Assembly: GCA_937907205.1 (NCBI GenBank)
Contig: CALESE010000083.1
Coordinates: 1 to 14,867, forward strand
Source: an uncultured Romboutsia sp.
GTDB lineage: Bacteria; Bacillota; Clostridia; Peptostreptococcales; Peptostreptococcaceae
Direction: 5' to 3'
Length of the DNA stretch: 14,867 nt
Below, piece by piece: positions 1 through 7,095 of the stretch (position 1 is its first letter; each line of letters starts with the position of its first letter). The position numbers and the translations under genes were made by a program. The notes under the pieces are model-generated. The model saw nothing but the letters and a program-made list of their open reading frames with translations. It was not told where the DNA came from and did not search any database.

Positions 1-285
1 CTTCATTTTTTCAACCATATAATCTGATGGAAATACTAAGTCGTATGATGAACTTCCACTTTTTACTTTTTGATACATCATTTCATTTGTATCATAAGTT
101 TCATATCTAACTTCTATTCCAGTTTCTTCCTCAAATTTAGATATTAAACTCTCATCTATATAATCTCCAACATTATATACACTCAATACATCTTTTTCTT
201 CTTTTTCTTTTCCACATCCAGTTATAAGTCCTAAACTTAATGTAGTTATAGTTAAAAGTGATATTATTTTTTTTGATATTAACAT
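1..285 (-). CDS. potD: PotD, spermidine/putrescine-binding lipoprotein (partial, N-terminal 95 residues)
   Basis: Extracellular solute-binding protein of the polyamine ABC importer; it would capture spermidine or putrescine outside the membrane and deliver it to PotBC. The start is the ATG at 285-283, which overlaps the potC stop by one base (TAATG), with an AGAGGTGAT ribosome binding site inside the end of potC. The first 95 codons are visible and the gene runs off the left edge. Residues 1-23 form a lipoprotein signal peptide (KK, hydrophobic core, ITGC) with the lipidated Cys at 24. Recognisable PotD blocks follow: YNVGDYIDE (37-45), FEEETGIEVRYETYDTNEMMY (51-71) and SYDLVFPSDYM (80-90). 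Family knowledge: E. coli PotD contacts ligand through Trp34 and Tyr85. Here Tyr89 matches Tyr85, but residue 39, matching Trp34, is Val (codon GTT). Last visible gene of the potRABCD operon. Confidence 0.93.
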   Translation of the reverse strand, partial: MLISKKIISLLTITTLSLGLITGCGKEKEEKDVLSVYNVGDYIDESLISKFEEETGIEVRYETYDTNEMMYQKVKSGSSSYDLVFPSDYMVEKMK

Positions 286-1070
286 TATTTATCACCTCTT
301 ACTATTGATTGTTTTTTATTTGATAATAAAAGTAATCCTAATACAACTACAAACATTATCGTTGATAAAGCATTTATTTCTGGCTTAATACCTCTTCTAG
401 CCATACCATATATTTCTATAGAAAGATTACTTACTCCATTTCCTGTATTAAAGAAACTTATTATAAAATCATCTATAGACATAGTAAATGCAATTAAAAA
501 TCCTGATATTATACCTGGTTTTATTTGAGGTAAAATAACCTTTCTAAGTGCATACATTGGTGTCGCTCCTAAGTCCATTGCTGCTTCCTCTATATTTTGT
601 GGCATTTGCTTTACTTTTGGTAAAACAGATAAAATTACATATGGTATATTAAACATTATATGAGCTAAAAGCATTGTAATAAATCCAAATTCTATATTTA
701 AAAACACAAATAAACTCATTAATGCTACTGCTGTAACTATATCTGGATTTAATACTGGAAGGTAATTAATATTTAATATAAGTTTTCTCGACTTACCTTT
801 CATCTTGTGTATTCCTATTGCACTTATTGTACCTATAAATGTTGCTATTATTGATGATAATAATGCTACTATTATAGTATAATAAAGTGCACTCATAATA
901 CTTTCATTATGAATTAGGCTTTGATACCATTTAAATGTAAATCCACCCCAGTGGGCCATTGATTTTGAATCATTAAATGAAAATATAACTAATGCAAATA
1001 TTGGTGCATATAAAAATAAAAATACTAAAAATAGATATACATTTGATACTGACTTTCTTAACTTTAAAAT
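285..1070 (-). CDS. potC: PotC, spermidine/putrescine ABC transporter permease (probable ATT start)
   Basis: Inner-membrane permease of the polyamine importer, pairing with PotB. The EAA coupling loop that docks on PotA is clear (EEAAMDLGATPMYALRKVI, near residues 160-180). The first ATG in frame (959-957, before AHWGGF) would give a 224-residue protein lacking the first membrane helix. The frame is open further upstream and encodes a typical PotC N-terminus: LKLRKSVSNVYLFLVFLF, then LYAPIFALVIFSFNDSKS, before that Met. No ATG, GTG or TTG exists in this extension. The best start is the ATT at 1070-1068, seven bases after AAGGCGGTG (1086-1078), which has one mismatch to AAGGAGGTG. That gives 261 residues, close to E. 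coli PotC (264). Another ATT is at 1073-1071. The start overlaps the potB stop (1066-1064), so translation is probably coupled. Product call is firm; the exact start is inference. Confidence 0.9.
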   Translation of the reverse strand: MLKLRKSVSNVYLFLVFLFLYAPIFALVIFSFNDSKSMAHWGGFTFKWYQSLIHNESIMSALYYTIIVALLSSIIATFIGTISAIGIHKMKGKSRKLILNINYLPVLNPDIVTAVALMSLFVFLNIEFGFITMLLAHIMFNIPYVILSVLPKVKQMPQNIEEAAMDLGATPMYALRKVILPQIKPGIISGFLIAFTMSIDDFIISFFNTGNGVSNLSIEIYGMARRGIKPEINALSTIMFVVVLGLLLLSNKKQSIVRGDK

Positions 1071-1900
1071 AATAGCCCACCGCCTTCCTTATCTGAGTCG
1101 TCATCAAACTTAGACATAATCGCTAATGATATTAATATTACTATCATCATAAATATCGAAACAGCAGATCCGAAGTTCCAATCTCCTACTACTGTAAATT
1201 GTTGTTCTATTAAATCTCCAATTAGCATAAATTTACCACCACCAAGTAATCTAGAGATAGCAAATGTTGTTACTGCTGGCATAAACACCATTGTTATACC
1301 AGATATTACACCTGGCAAGCTAAGTGGAAATATTACTTTAGTAAACACTTTAAACTTATTTGCTCCTAAGTCATGTGCTGCATTTATTAAATCATTATCC
1401 ATTTTAGATAGTGATGTAAATATTGGTAGAACCATAAATGGTAAGAAGTTGTATACCATACCTAAAAGTATTGCAAAATTTGTATACAAAATACTAACTG
1501 GTTCTATTCCAAATATTCCAAGGAATGAATTTAATAGTCCATTCTTTCCAAGAATAGCTACCCAAGCATAAGTTCTTAAAAGGAAATTCATCCACATAGG
1601 TAGAATAAATAATAGTATCAAAGTTCCTCTTTTACTTAAAGGAGCTTTTGAAATTATATAGGCCACAGGATACCCAACTATAAGACATATTAATGTAGCT
1701 AATCCAGCTAATCCAATAGACCTAAAGAAAACTTTAAAATATATAGGGTCCATTAATGTTTTATAATTTTCTAAAGAAAATACATACCCATTATCTACTT
1801 CTTTACTAAAACTGAAAAATATTACTAATATTAAAGGGATTACTATGAATATTGCACTCCATATTATATATGGATATGCTAAATATGATTTTTTCTTCAT
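1064..1900 (-). CDS. potB: PotB, spermidine/putrescine ABC transporter permease
   Basis: First permease subunit of the polyamine importer, a multi-pass membrane protein (about six helices) of the binding-protein-dependent MetI/PotB type. The N-terminus (MKKKSYLAYPYIIWSAIFIV) is a membrane segment. The cytoplasmic EAA-type loop (INAAHDLGANKFKVFTKVIFP) is the contact site for the ATPase PotA. The ATG at 1900-1898 is preferred: AAGTGAG lies about five bases before it and it follows the potA stop by one base. A GTG three codons upstream (1909-1907) would overlap potA and has a weaker site. Length of 278 residues fits the family. The C-terminal residues EGGGLLF are encoded by DNA that also supplies the ribosome binding site and probable start of potC. 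Confidence 0.93.
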   Translation of the reverse strand: MKKKSYLAYPYIIWSAIFIVIPLILVIFFSFSKEVDNGYVFSLENYKTLMDPIYFKVFFRSIGLAGLATLICLIVGYPVAYIISKAPLSKRGTLILLFILPMWMNFLLRTYAWVAILGKNGLLNSFLGIFGIEPVSILYTNFAILLGMVYNFLPFMVLPIFTSLSKMDNDLINAAHDLGANKFKVFTKVIFPLSLPGVISGITMVFMPAVTTFAISRLLGGGKFMLIGDLIEQQFTVVGDWNFGSAVSIFMMIVILISLAIMSKFDDDSDKEGGGLLF

Positions 1901-1901
1901 A

Positions 1902-2945
1902 TTACTCACTTACTTTTCTCATTATATGGATATCTTCTGGATATACATCCATTCCTAAATATGATCCTACTTCAGCATTTTTAGTGTTATGAAGTATCCA
2001 GCTTCTTCCGTTTTCTTTTACAGTTATTTCATAGTGTACTCCTTTAAATACTGTTGAAGTAACTTCTCCCTTTAACATACCATTTTCTGCACTAACCATT
2101 TTTATATCTTCTGGTCTTATTACAACTTCTATATTTTCATTTTTTTCAAAACCTTTATCAACACATTCAAATTCTTTATCACAAAATACTACTTTATAAT
2201 CTTCAAGCATTACCCCCTCAAATATATTACTTTCTCCTATAAATCTAGCTACAAATGAATTTTCAGGTTCATTATATATATCTTCTGGAGTTCCCATTTG
2301 TTGAATTTTACCTTTATTCATTACAATTATGGTATCTGACATACTTAAAGCTTCTTCTTGATCGTGAGTTACAAATATAAATGTTATACCTAATTTTTGT
2401 TGCATTCTTTTTAATTCTATTTGCATTTCTTGTCTTAACTTTAAATCCAAAGCACCTAAAGGTTCATCTAGTAAAAGTACTTTAGGTTCATTTACTAATG
2501 CCCTTGCTATAGCTATTCTTTGCTGTTGACCACCACTTAAAGAATCAACACTTCTATTTTCATAGCCTTCTAATGCGACTAACTTTAACATTTCTTTTAC
2601 TTTTTTATCTATTTCTTGCTTTGGTAATTTTTTTATTTTAAGACCAAATGCTATATTCTCATATATATTCATATGTGGAAATAATGCATATTTTTGGAAT
2701 ACTGTATTTACTTGTCTTTCATAGGGTTGAAGATTGTTTATTTCTTTTCCTTCAAATAAAACTTTTCCATCATCAGCATTTTCAAACCCTGCAATTATCT
2801 TTAATGTAGTTGTTTTTCCACATCCACTTGGTCCTAATAATGTCAAAAACTCATTTTTCTTTATATCTAAACTTAAATTATCTAAAACTTTATTGTCTCC
2901 ATATGTTTTTGATAAATTATGTAATTCAATTATATTTTCTACCAA
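1902..2945 (-). CDS. potA: PotA, polyamine ABC transporter ATP-binding protein
   Basis: Cytoplasmic ATPase that powers polyamine import through PotBC. The nucleotide-binding domain covers about residues 4-235: Walker A GPSGCGKTT (38-46), Q-loop VFQKYALFPHM (Gln84), signature LSGGQQQR (136-143), Walker B VLLLDEP (156-162), D-loop and switch His194 in THDQEEA. Residues from about 240 form the C-terminal TOBE regulatory domain typical of PotA and MalK-type ATPases (IRPEDIKM, then EVTSTVFKGVHYEITV). The length, 347 residues, is usual. The start is a TTG at 2945-2943 with GAGGTG seven bases upstream; no ATG or GTG is available nearby in frame. It follows potR by 43 bases with no terminator, so it should share the potR promoter. 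Confidence 0.96.
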   Translation of the reverse strand: MVENIIELHNLSKTYGDNKVLDNLSLDIKKNEFLTLLGPSGCGKTTTLKIIAGFENADDGKVLFEGKEINNLQPYERQVNTVFQKYALFPHMNIYENIAFGLKIKKLPKQEIDKKVKEMLKLVALEGYENRSVDSLSGGQQQRIAIARALVNEPKVLLLDEPLGALDLKLRQEMQIELKRMQQKLGITFIFVTHDQEEALSMSDTIIVMNKGKIQQMGTPEDIYNEPENSFVARFIGESNIFEGVMLEDYKVVFCDKEFECVDKGFEKNENIEVVIRPEDIKMVSAENGMLKGEVTSTVFKGVHYEITVKENGRSWILHNTKNAEVGSYLGMDVYPEDIHIMRKVSE

Positions 2946-2988
2946 TTCTTAACACCTCTTCTCTAAAATCTGGCTACCACACAATCAC

Positions 2989-3528
2989 TTAAAATGATGG
3001 TGGTGTACTTACCCAAATTACTTTTGCAGTAGTTTTACCTGCATTTGATATATAATGATTTGCTCTTGGCTTAAAGTAGAAACTTTCACCTTTTCTTACT
3101 TTACTTTTCTTATCGCCTATATGTAAATATATAGATCCTGCAAGTACATATCCAAATTCTTCTCCTTCATGTGGCTTTTCTTCCTTATATTGCCCTCCAG
3201 GATATAATGTTATCATTATAGGTTCCATTTCATTTTTTTGTGAATTTGGTACAAGCCATGTAAATGTATATTTTAAATCTTCATCTTCTGTTTCAAACAT
3301 ATCATCTTTTGTGAAACATATTCTTTCATCATCTATTTCATTAAAGAATTCCCTTAAATTAGTACCTAGTATTTCAAGTATATCTATAAGGGTAGCAATT
3401 GATGGTGATGTTAGATTATTTTCTAATTGAGATATGAACCCTTTTGATAACTCACATCTATTTGCTAATTCTTCTTGAGTTAGCTGCTTTTCAATTCTCA
3501 TACGTTTTATTTTCTCACCTATATCCAT
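2989..3528 (-). CDS. potR: XRE-family regulator with cupin domain, probable polyamine operon regulator
   Basis: DNA-binding regulator of 179 residues. Residues 6-61 are a Cro/CI helix-turn-helix (IKRMRIEKQLTQEELANRCE, then LSKGFISQLENNLTSPSIATL), and about residues 105-172 are a small cupin sensor domain (PHEGEEFGYVLAG with His120, Glu121 and Glu124; RANHYISNAG with His158). XRE-cupin proteins of this layout, such as PuuR and the Gram-positive PotR proteins, control polyamine or amino-acid transport and are thought to bind a small effector in the cupin. Here it is the first gene of the potABCD transcript, so control of that operon and of itself is the natural inference. Start ATG with GGAGGTG six bases upstream. 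The operator candidate at 3567-3593 supports autoregulation. The ligand is not visible from sequence. Confidence 0.88.
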   Translation of the reverse strand: MDIGEKIKRMRIEKQLTQEELANRCELSKGFISQLENNLTSPSIATLIDILEILGTNLREFFNEIDDERICFTKDDMFETEDEDLKYTFTWLVPNSQKNEMEPIMITLYPGGQYKEEKPHEGEEFGYVLAGSIYLHIGDKKSKVRKGESFYFKPRANHYISNAGKTTAKVIWVSTPPSF

Positions 3529-3566
3529 AATTGCACCTCCTAATCTTCATCTTTTGTTATTATAAC

Positions 3567-3593
3567 TAAACACTATGTTTAAAATTTCTAAAC
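3567..3593 (-). promoter_or_regulatory. Candidate PotR operator: overlapping inverted repeats
   Basis: On the minus strand this reads GTTTA-N7-TAAAC-N5-GTTTA (half-sites at 3593-3589, 3581-3577 and 3571-3567). The central TAAAC pairs with either outer GTTTA, so two overlapping near-palindromes are present: a 17-bp one (GTTTAGAAATTTTAAAC) and a 15-bp one (TAAACATAGTGTTTA). It lies just downstream of the expected transcription start, a good place for a repressor. Assignment to the adjacent regulator is inference from position and symmetry. Confidence 0.55.
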
Positions 3594-3856
3594 AACAAAA
3601 CTTATTATATAAAAATTCATACTATTATTCAATAGTTTTTAATTATTTTTTTAATTTTATTTTTAATTATAAAAACCTGCATTTTACATAGTATTTAAAG
3701 AGTTTATATTAAATTTGTTTATATTAATATTTATAAAGTTTAGTATGTCTAACTTATACAGTTTATACTTTTTAAATATATTTTGTGATAAATTTTGTAT
3801 ATTTTAATCAAAGCATACTAATCTATTTATAAATTACTTTTATATTTTCTCCAAAT
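3594..3856. other. A+T-rich intergenic region with repeated GTTTA motifs
   Basis: No gene is evident between the pot promoter and the terminator of the fhu-MATE operon. The stretch is extremely A+T-rich. GTTTA occurs four times on the plus strand at 3702, 3717, 3738 and 3761. Two of these lie in a direct repeat, GTTTATATTAA (3702-3712 and 3717-3727), and one in an imperfect inverted repeat with CTAAC (3738-3753). The same pentamer makes up the putative PotR operator, so these could be distal half-sites, or simply low-complexity sequence. Confidence 0.4.
3604..3632 (-). promoter_or_regulatory. Sigma-A-type promoter for potRABCD
   Basis: On the minus strand, TTGAAT (3632-3627), a 17-base spacer, and a perfect TATAAT (3609-3604). 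Transcription would start near 3597, giving a leader of about 70 bases before potR. A second TATAAT at 3564-3559 lacks a matching -35 box and is less likely to be used. Confidence 0.7.
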
Positions 3857-3891
3857 AAAAAAAATAACATCCTTTATGAAGGATGTTATTT
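3857..3891 (-). terminator. Rho-independent terminator after the fhu-MATE operon
   Basis: A perfect 13-bp stem (AAATAACATCCTT at 3862-3874 with its complement at 3879-3891) and a four-base loop. On the minus strand the stem is followed by eight T residues (3864-3857). The plus-strand side has no T tract, so it serves the MATE gene ending at 3924 and insulates the pot promoter from read-through. Confidence 0.92.
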
Positions 3892-3923
3892 AATTTATAT
3901 AAATATTTGGCTTTCAGAATTAT

Positions 3924-5270
3924 TTATATGTTTTTATTATCATTTTTAAATTCTTTGTTAAGGAATATTAATACTATTATTACAGACATTATATCTGATA
4001 TAGGCTGTGCTAACCAAACACCATTTAAATTTAAGAATTTAGGTAGTATTAATATTAATGGTATCAATACTATAAACTGTCTAAGTAGTATTAAAAACAT
4101 TGATTGCTTAGCTTTTCCTATACACTGGAAGTATACCGGTCCAATTATAGCTATTGCAGCTATTGGAAGAGTAAATAGATTCATATTTATTCCTTTTATA
4201 GCTAGCTTAGTAAGTTCTTTATCTTTATTGAATATACCTATAAAGAACTCTGGGAATATTTTTATCAATATAAATCCAGTAGTTAGTATTATTACAGCAC
4301 ATATTATAGCTAATTTTAAAGCTTTCTTACTTCTATCATATTGCTTAGCCCCATAGTTATACGCTATTATAGTTTGCATACCTTGACTAAGTCCAAATAC
4401 AGGCATCATAAATAGTAATGATATAGAAGTTACAGCTGTCATAGCTCCTATAGCAAAATCACCACCATATGCTTTTAACGAATTATTAGTTATTACATGC
4501 ATAAGCCCTGTTGCCATCTCCATTAAAAAAGGAGCCATACCAACTGCTATGATTATTTTAACAATTTTATAATCAAATTTTAAATTTTCTTTTTTCAACT
4601 CTAAACTAGACTTCTTTGTTAAAAAATAACTTAAAACCCATGAAGATATTACTATCTGGCTTAAAACTGTAGCTATTGCAGCTCCTTTTATTCCTAATCC
4701 TAATCCAAATATAAATATAGGGTCTAATATTAAATTTAATATACAGCCTACTATCATTGTCTTAGCAGCTAATTTTGGATTACCCTCTGCTCTAATAGCA
4801 TTATTTAAACAAAATGCTATTAAGTTAAATGGTGTTCCTAAAAAAATGACACCTATATAATCTCTTGCATAAGTTATTGTATCTTCACTAGCTCCAAATA
4901 AATAAAGTATATTATCTATGAATAATGTACCTATTATCATTATTACTATAGATGTTATGATAGCTAACATTAAAGTATTTCCTAATACTTTTTCTGCATT
5001 ATCTTTTTCTTTAGCACCCAACTTTATTGAGATATTTGTGCTACCTCCAACTGATATTAATACGCCAAACCCAACTATTATTGTAAATATAGGCATCGTT
5101 ACACCTAATCCTGATATAGCAAGTGCTCCAACACCTTCTATAGACCCGATGAACGCTCTATCTACAGTATTATAAAGAGATGTTACCATCATAGCAAGTA
5201 TAGCTGGTATTGAATATTTTACTAATAACTTACTAATTTTATCATGTCTTAAAGCTTCTTGATTGTCCAT
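3924..5270 (-). CDS. MATE-family multidrug/cation antiporter (MepA-like)
   Basis: Membrane efflux protein of 448 residues, the usual MATE length, with about twelve hydrophobic segments and two related halves. The N-terminal block DKISKLLVKYSIPAILAMMV and the following YNTVDRAFIG, with an acidic residue in the first helix region, are typical of the MepA/DinF-side MATE proteins, which use a Na+ or H+ gradient to expel cationic compounds. Start ATG at 5270 with AAAGGTGAT upstream. Only 11 bases separate it from fhuC and there is no promoter or terminator between them, so it is the last gene of the iron-siderophore operon and ends in the strong terminator at 3857-3891. That context suggests it is expressed under iron limitation and may export a metal chelate, siderophore or co-occurring toxic compound. 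Its substrate cannot be told from sequence. Confidence 0.93.
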   Translation of the reverse strand: MDNQEALRHDKISKLLVKYSIPAILAMMVTSLYNTVDRAFIGSIEGVGALAISGLGVTMPIFTIIVGFGVLISVGGSTNISIKLGAKEKDNAEKVLGNTLMLAIITSIVIMIIGTLFIDNILYLFGASEDTITYARDYIGVIFLGTPFNLIAFCLNNAIRAEGNPKLAAKTMIVGCILNLILDPIFIFGLGLGIKGAAIATVLSQIVISSWVLSYFLTKKSSLELKKENLKFDYKIVKIIIAVGMAPFLMEMATGLMHVITNNSLKAYGGDFAIGAMTAVTSISLLFMMPVFGLSQGMQTIIAYNYGAKQYDRSKKALKLAIICAVIILTTGFILIKIFPEFFIGIFNKDKELTKLAIKGINMNLFTLPIAAIAIIGPVYFQCIGKAKQSMFLILLRQFIVLIPLILILPKFLNLNGVWLAQPISDIMSVIIVLIFLNKEFKNDNKNI

Positions 5271-5281
5271 CTTATCACCTT

Positions 5282-6064
5282 TTAAACCATATCATACGTT
5301 ATACATACTGGTCTTTGTGTTCTAGGATCTTTTACTATTTCTGCATCTATATTAAAGATTTCCTTAAGATTTTCTTTAGTCATTACATCCTCTGCACTAC
5401 CTTCACAAACTATCTTACCTTTTTTAACTCCTATCATATGATCGGCAAATCTAGCTGCATTATTAAGCTCATGTATAACCATTACGATTGTTCTACCTTC
5501 CTTTTTATTTAAATCTTCTAATAATTTTAAAATTTCTAGTTGATGAGCTAAGTCTAAATAAGTTGTTGGCTCATCAAGCAAAAGTATATCCGTCTCTTGT
5601 GCTAAAGCCATAGCAATCCAAGCCCTTTGTCTTTGTCCACCTGATAAATCATCTATATCTCTATCTCTAAACTCTGATATCCCAGTCATCTCTAATGCCC
5701 AACTTACTATGTCATTATCTTCTTTCTTAGCTTTTCCAAATCCACTTTGATGAGGAAATCTACCGTAAGAAATCAACTCCTCCACAGTCAGTCCACTCGG
5801 TGCTTGAGGACTTTGAGGAAGAACTGCCATTTCTTTAGCTAAGTCCTTAGGATTTTGTTTATGAATATCCTTTCCATTCACATAGATATTTCCACTCTTA
5901 GGATTAATAATTCTACCTATAGTTTTTAACATTGTAGATTTTCCACATCCATTAGCACCTATTATTGTAGTTATTTTTCCCTTAGGTATATTTAAATTTA
6001 GATCTTTTACAATATCTACATTTCCATAACTTATATTCAAATCTTTCGTAGTAATACAATTCAT
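5282..6064 (-). CDS. fhuC: FhuC-type iron-siderophore ABC transporter ATP-binding protein
   Basis: Cytoplasmic ATPase for siderophore import, 260 residues, of the FepC/FhuC/BtuD group. Visible motifs: Walker A GANGCGKST (36-44), Q-loop VLPQSPQAPSGLTVEELISYGRFPH (Gln84), a feature of this subfamily, signature LSGGQRQR (140-147), Walker B LLLDEPTTYLDLAHQ (161-175) and switch His198 (VIHELNNAARFADH). It would drive the FhuB-FhuG membrane pair. Start ATG at 6064 with GAGGGA upstream, 15 bases after fhuG. The siderophore class (hydroxamate, catecholate or other) cannot be fixed from the ATPase, so the fhu name reflects the FhuDBGC-like gene set, not a proven substrate. Confidence 0.92.
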   Translation of the reverse strand: MNCITTKDLNISYGNVDIVKDLNLNIPKGKITTIIGANGCGKSTMLKTIGRIINPKSGNIYVNGKDIHKQNPKDLAKEMAVLPQSPQAPSGLTVEELISYGRFPHQSGFGKAKKEDNDIVSWALEMTGISEFRDRDIDDLSGGQRQRAWIAMALAQETDILLLDEPTTYLDLAHQLEILKLLEDLNKKEGRTIVMVIHELNNAARFADHMIGVKKGKIVCEGSAEDVMTKENLKEIFNIDAEIVKDPRTQRPVCITYDMV

Positions 6065-6079
6065 ACTTATTCCCTCTTT

Positions 6080-7093
6080 CTAGTTTGATAGCATTAAATA
6101 AATAAAATACGGTACACCTATTATAGATACAACTATACCAACAGGTATCTCTATTGGTGCTAATAAGTTTCTTGATATAGTATCAGAAATTAATAGTATA
6201 AATATCCCTATAAGTGATGCAGTTGGTATTAATTTTTTATGTTTGGGTCCAACTAACTTTCTTGCTATATGTGGTGATACTAAACCTAAAAATGCTATAC
6301 TTCCTGCTACAGATGTTGCAACACCAGATAGTATAACTGCATATACTATTAATTTTCGTCTTTCTTTTTCAACATTTATACCAAGTCCAGTAGATATTTC
6401 ATCACCTAAATTTATGGCATCTAAGTATCTAGACTTGTAAAATGTTAATGCCATGAATAATAGTATAAATGGTAATACAGCTAATACATAATTCCAATTA
6501 GTTCCCCATATACTTCCTGACGTCCATGCCATAACTCTATTAAATTCTTGCGTTGTAAACTTTAATTGGAATATTGTTAAAATAGACGTAAATGCTACAT
6601 TTATACCTATACCTATTAATAGTAATCTAGATGAACTTATACCATCTTTCCAGGCTAGCATATATATTAAGAATGCTCCAAATAAAGCCCCACATAATGC
6701 CACTATAGGCATTGTAAATATTGTAAAGTTACTTACACCATCATAAACATTTCCGTTCATTAAAAATATATATATAACTACAAATAATGCAGCTCCTGAA
6801 TTTATTCCTAATATCCCTGAATCAGCTAAATCATTTTTAGTTACACCTTGAAGTATTGTTCCTGCAGTTGCAAGTGCAGTTCCAACTAATATAGCCATTA
6901 CAATTCTAGGTAACCTCAATTTAAATATGGCTATTTCATGATTTCTTTGACCCTGACCAATAAGCGTCTTTATAACATCTTCTGGATTTATAGCAAACGA
7001 ACCTAAATTAAGGCTAACTAAAAATGTTATGAATATTAATGATATTAAAATTGCAATTATAAATATAAATTTATTATTTTTATTCATCTTCAT
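6080..7093 (-). CDS. fhuG: FhuG-type iron-siderophore ABC transporter permease
   Basis: FecCD/BtuC-family permease of 337 residues with about ten membrane helices. The family blocks are present: LRLPRIVMAILVGTALATAG, then TILQGVTKNDLADSGILGIN near residues 60-100; the cytoplasmic coupling stretch GLGINVEKERRKLI, which contacts the ATPase; and GSIAFLGLVSPHIARKLVGP. It would form a heterodimeric channel with FhuB. The start ATG (7093) is two bases after the fhuB stop, with AAGGAAAC inside the end of fhuB as ribosome binding site, so translation is likely coupled. A second ATG two codons later is too far from that site. The last residues, PVGIVVSIIGVPYFIYLMLSN, are the normal end of this family, so the gene looks intact. 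Confidence 0.9.
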   Translation of the reverse strand: MKMNKNNKFIFIIAILISLIFITFLVSLNLGSFAINPEDVIKTLIGQGQRNHEIAIFKLRLPRIVMAILVGTALATAGTILQGVTKNDLADSGILGINSGAALFVVIYIFLMNGNVYDGVSNFTIFTMPIVALCGALFGAFLIYMLAWKDGISSSRLLLIGIGINVAFTSILTIFQLKFTTQEFNRVMAWTSGSIWGTNWNYVLAVLPFILLFMALTFYKSRYLDAINLGDEISTGLGINVEKERRKLIVYAVILSGVATSVAGSIAFLGLVSPHIARKLVGPKHKKLIPTASLIGIFILLISDTISRNLLAPIEIPVGIVVSIIGVPYFIYLMLSN

Positions 7094-7095
7094 AT

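Noticed and set aside
285..959. PotC starting at the ATG at 959 as a complete 224-residue protein
   Set aside because: It lacks the first membrane helix, and the in-frame sequence upstream encodes the missing conserved N-terminus joined directly to potB.
1901..1909. GTG at 1909 as the potB start
   Set aside because: The ATG three codons on has the better spaced AAGTGAG and avoids overlap with potA; not fully excluded.
3559..3564. TATAAT between the PotR operator and potR as a second promoter
   Set aside because: No recognisable -35 hexamer at 16-18 bases; the upstream promoter at 3604-3632 is much better.
3883..4356. Plus-strand open reading frame of 157 codons opposite the MATE gene
   Set aside because: It lies antisense to a well-supported MATE gene, starts in its terminator hairpin, has no ribosome binding site and resembles no family I know; it is a by-product of the codon use on the other strand.
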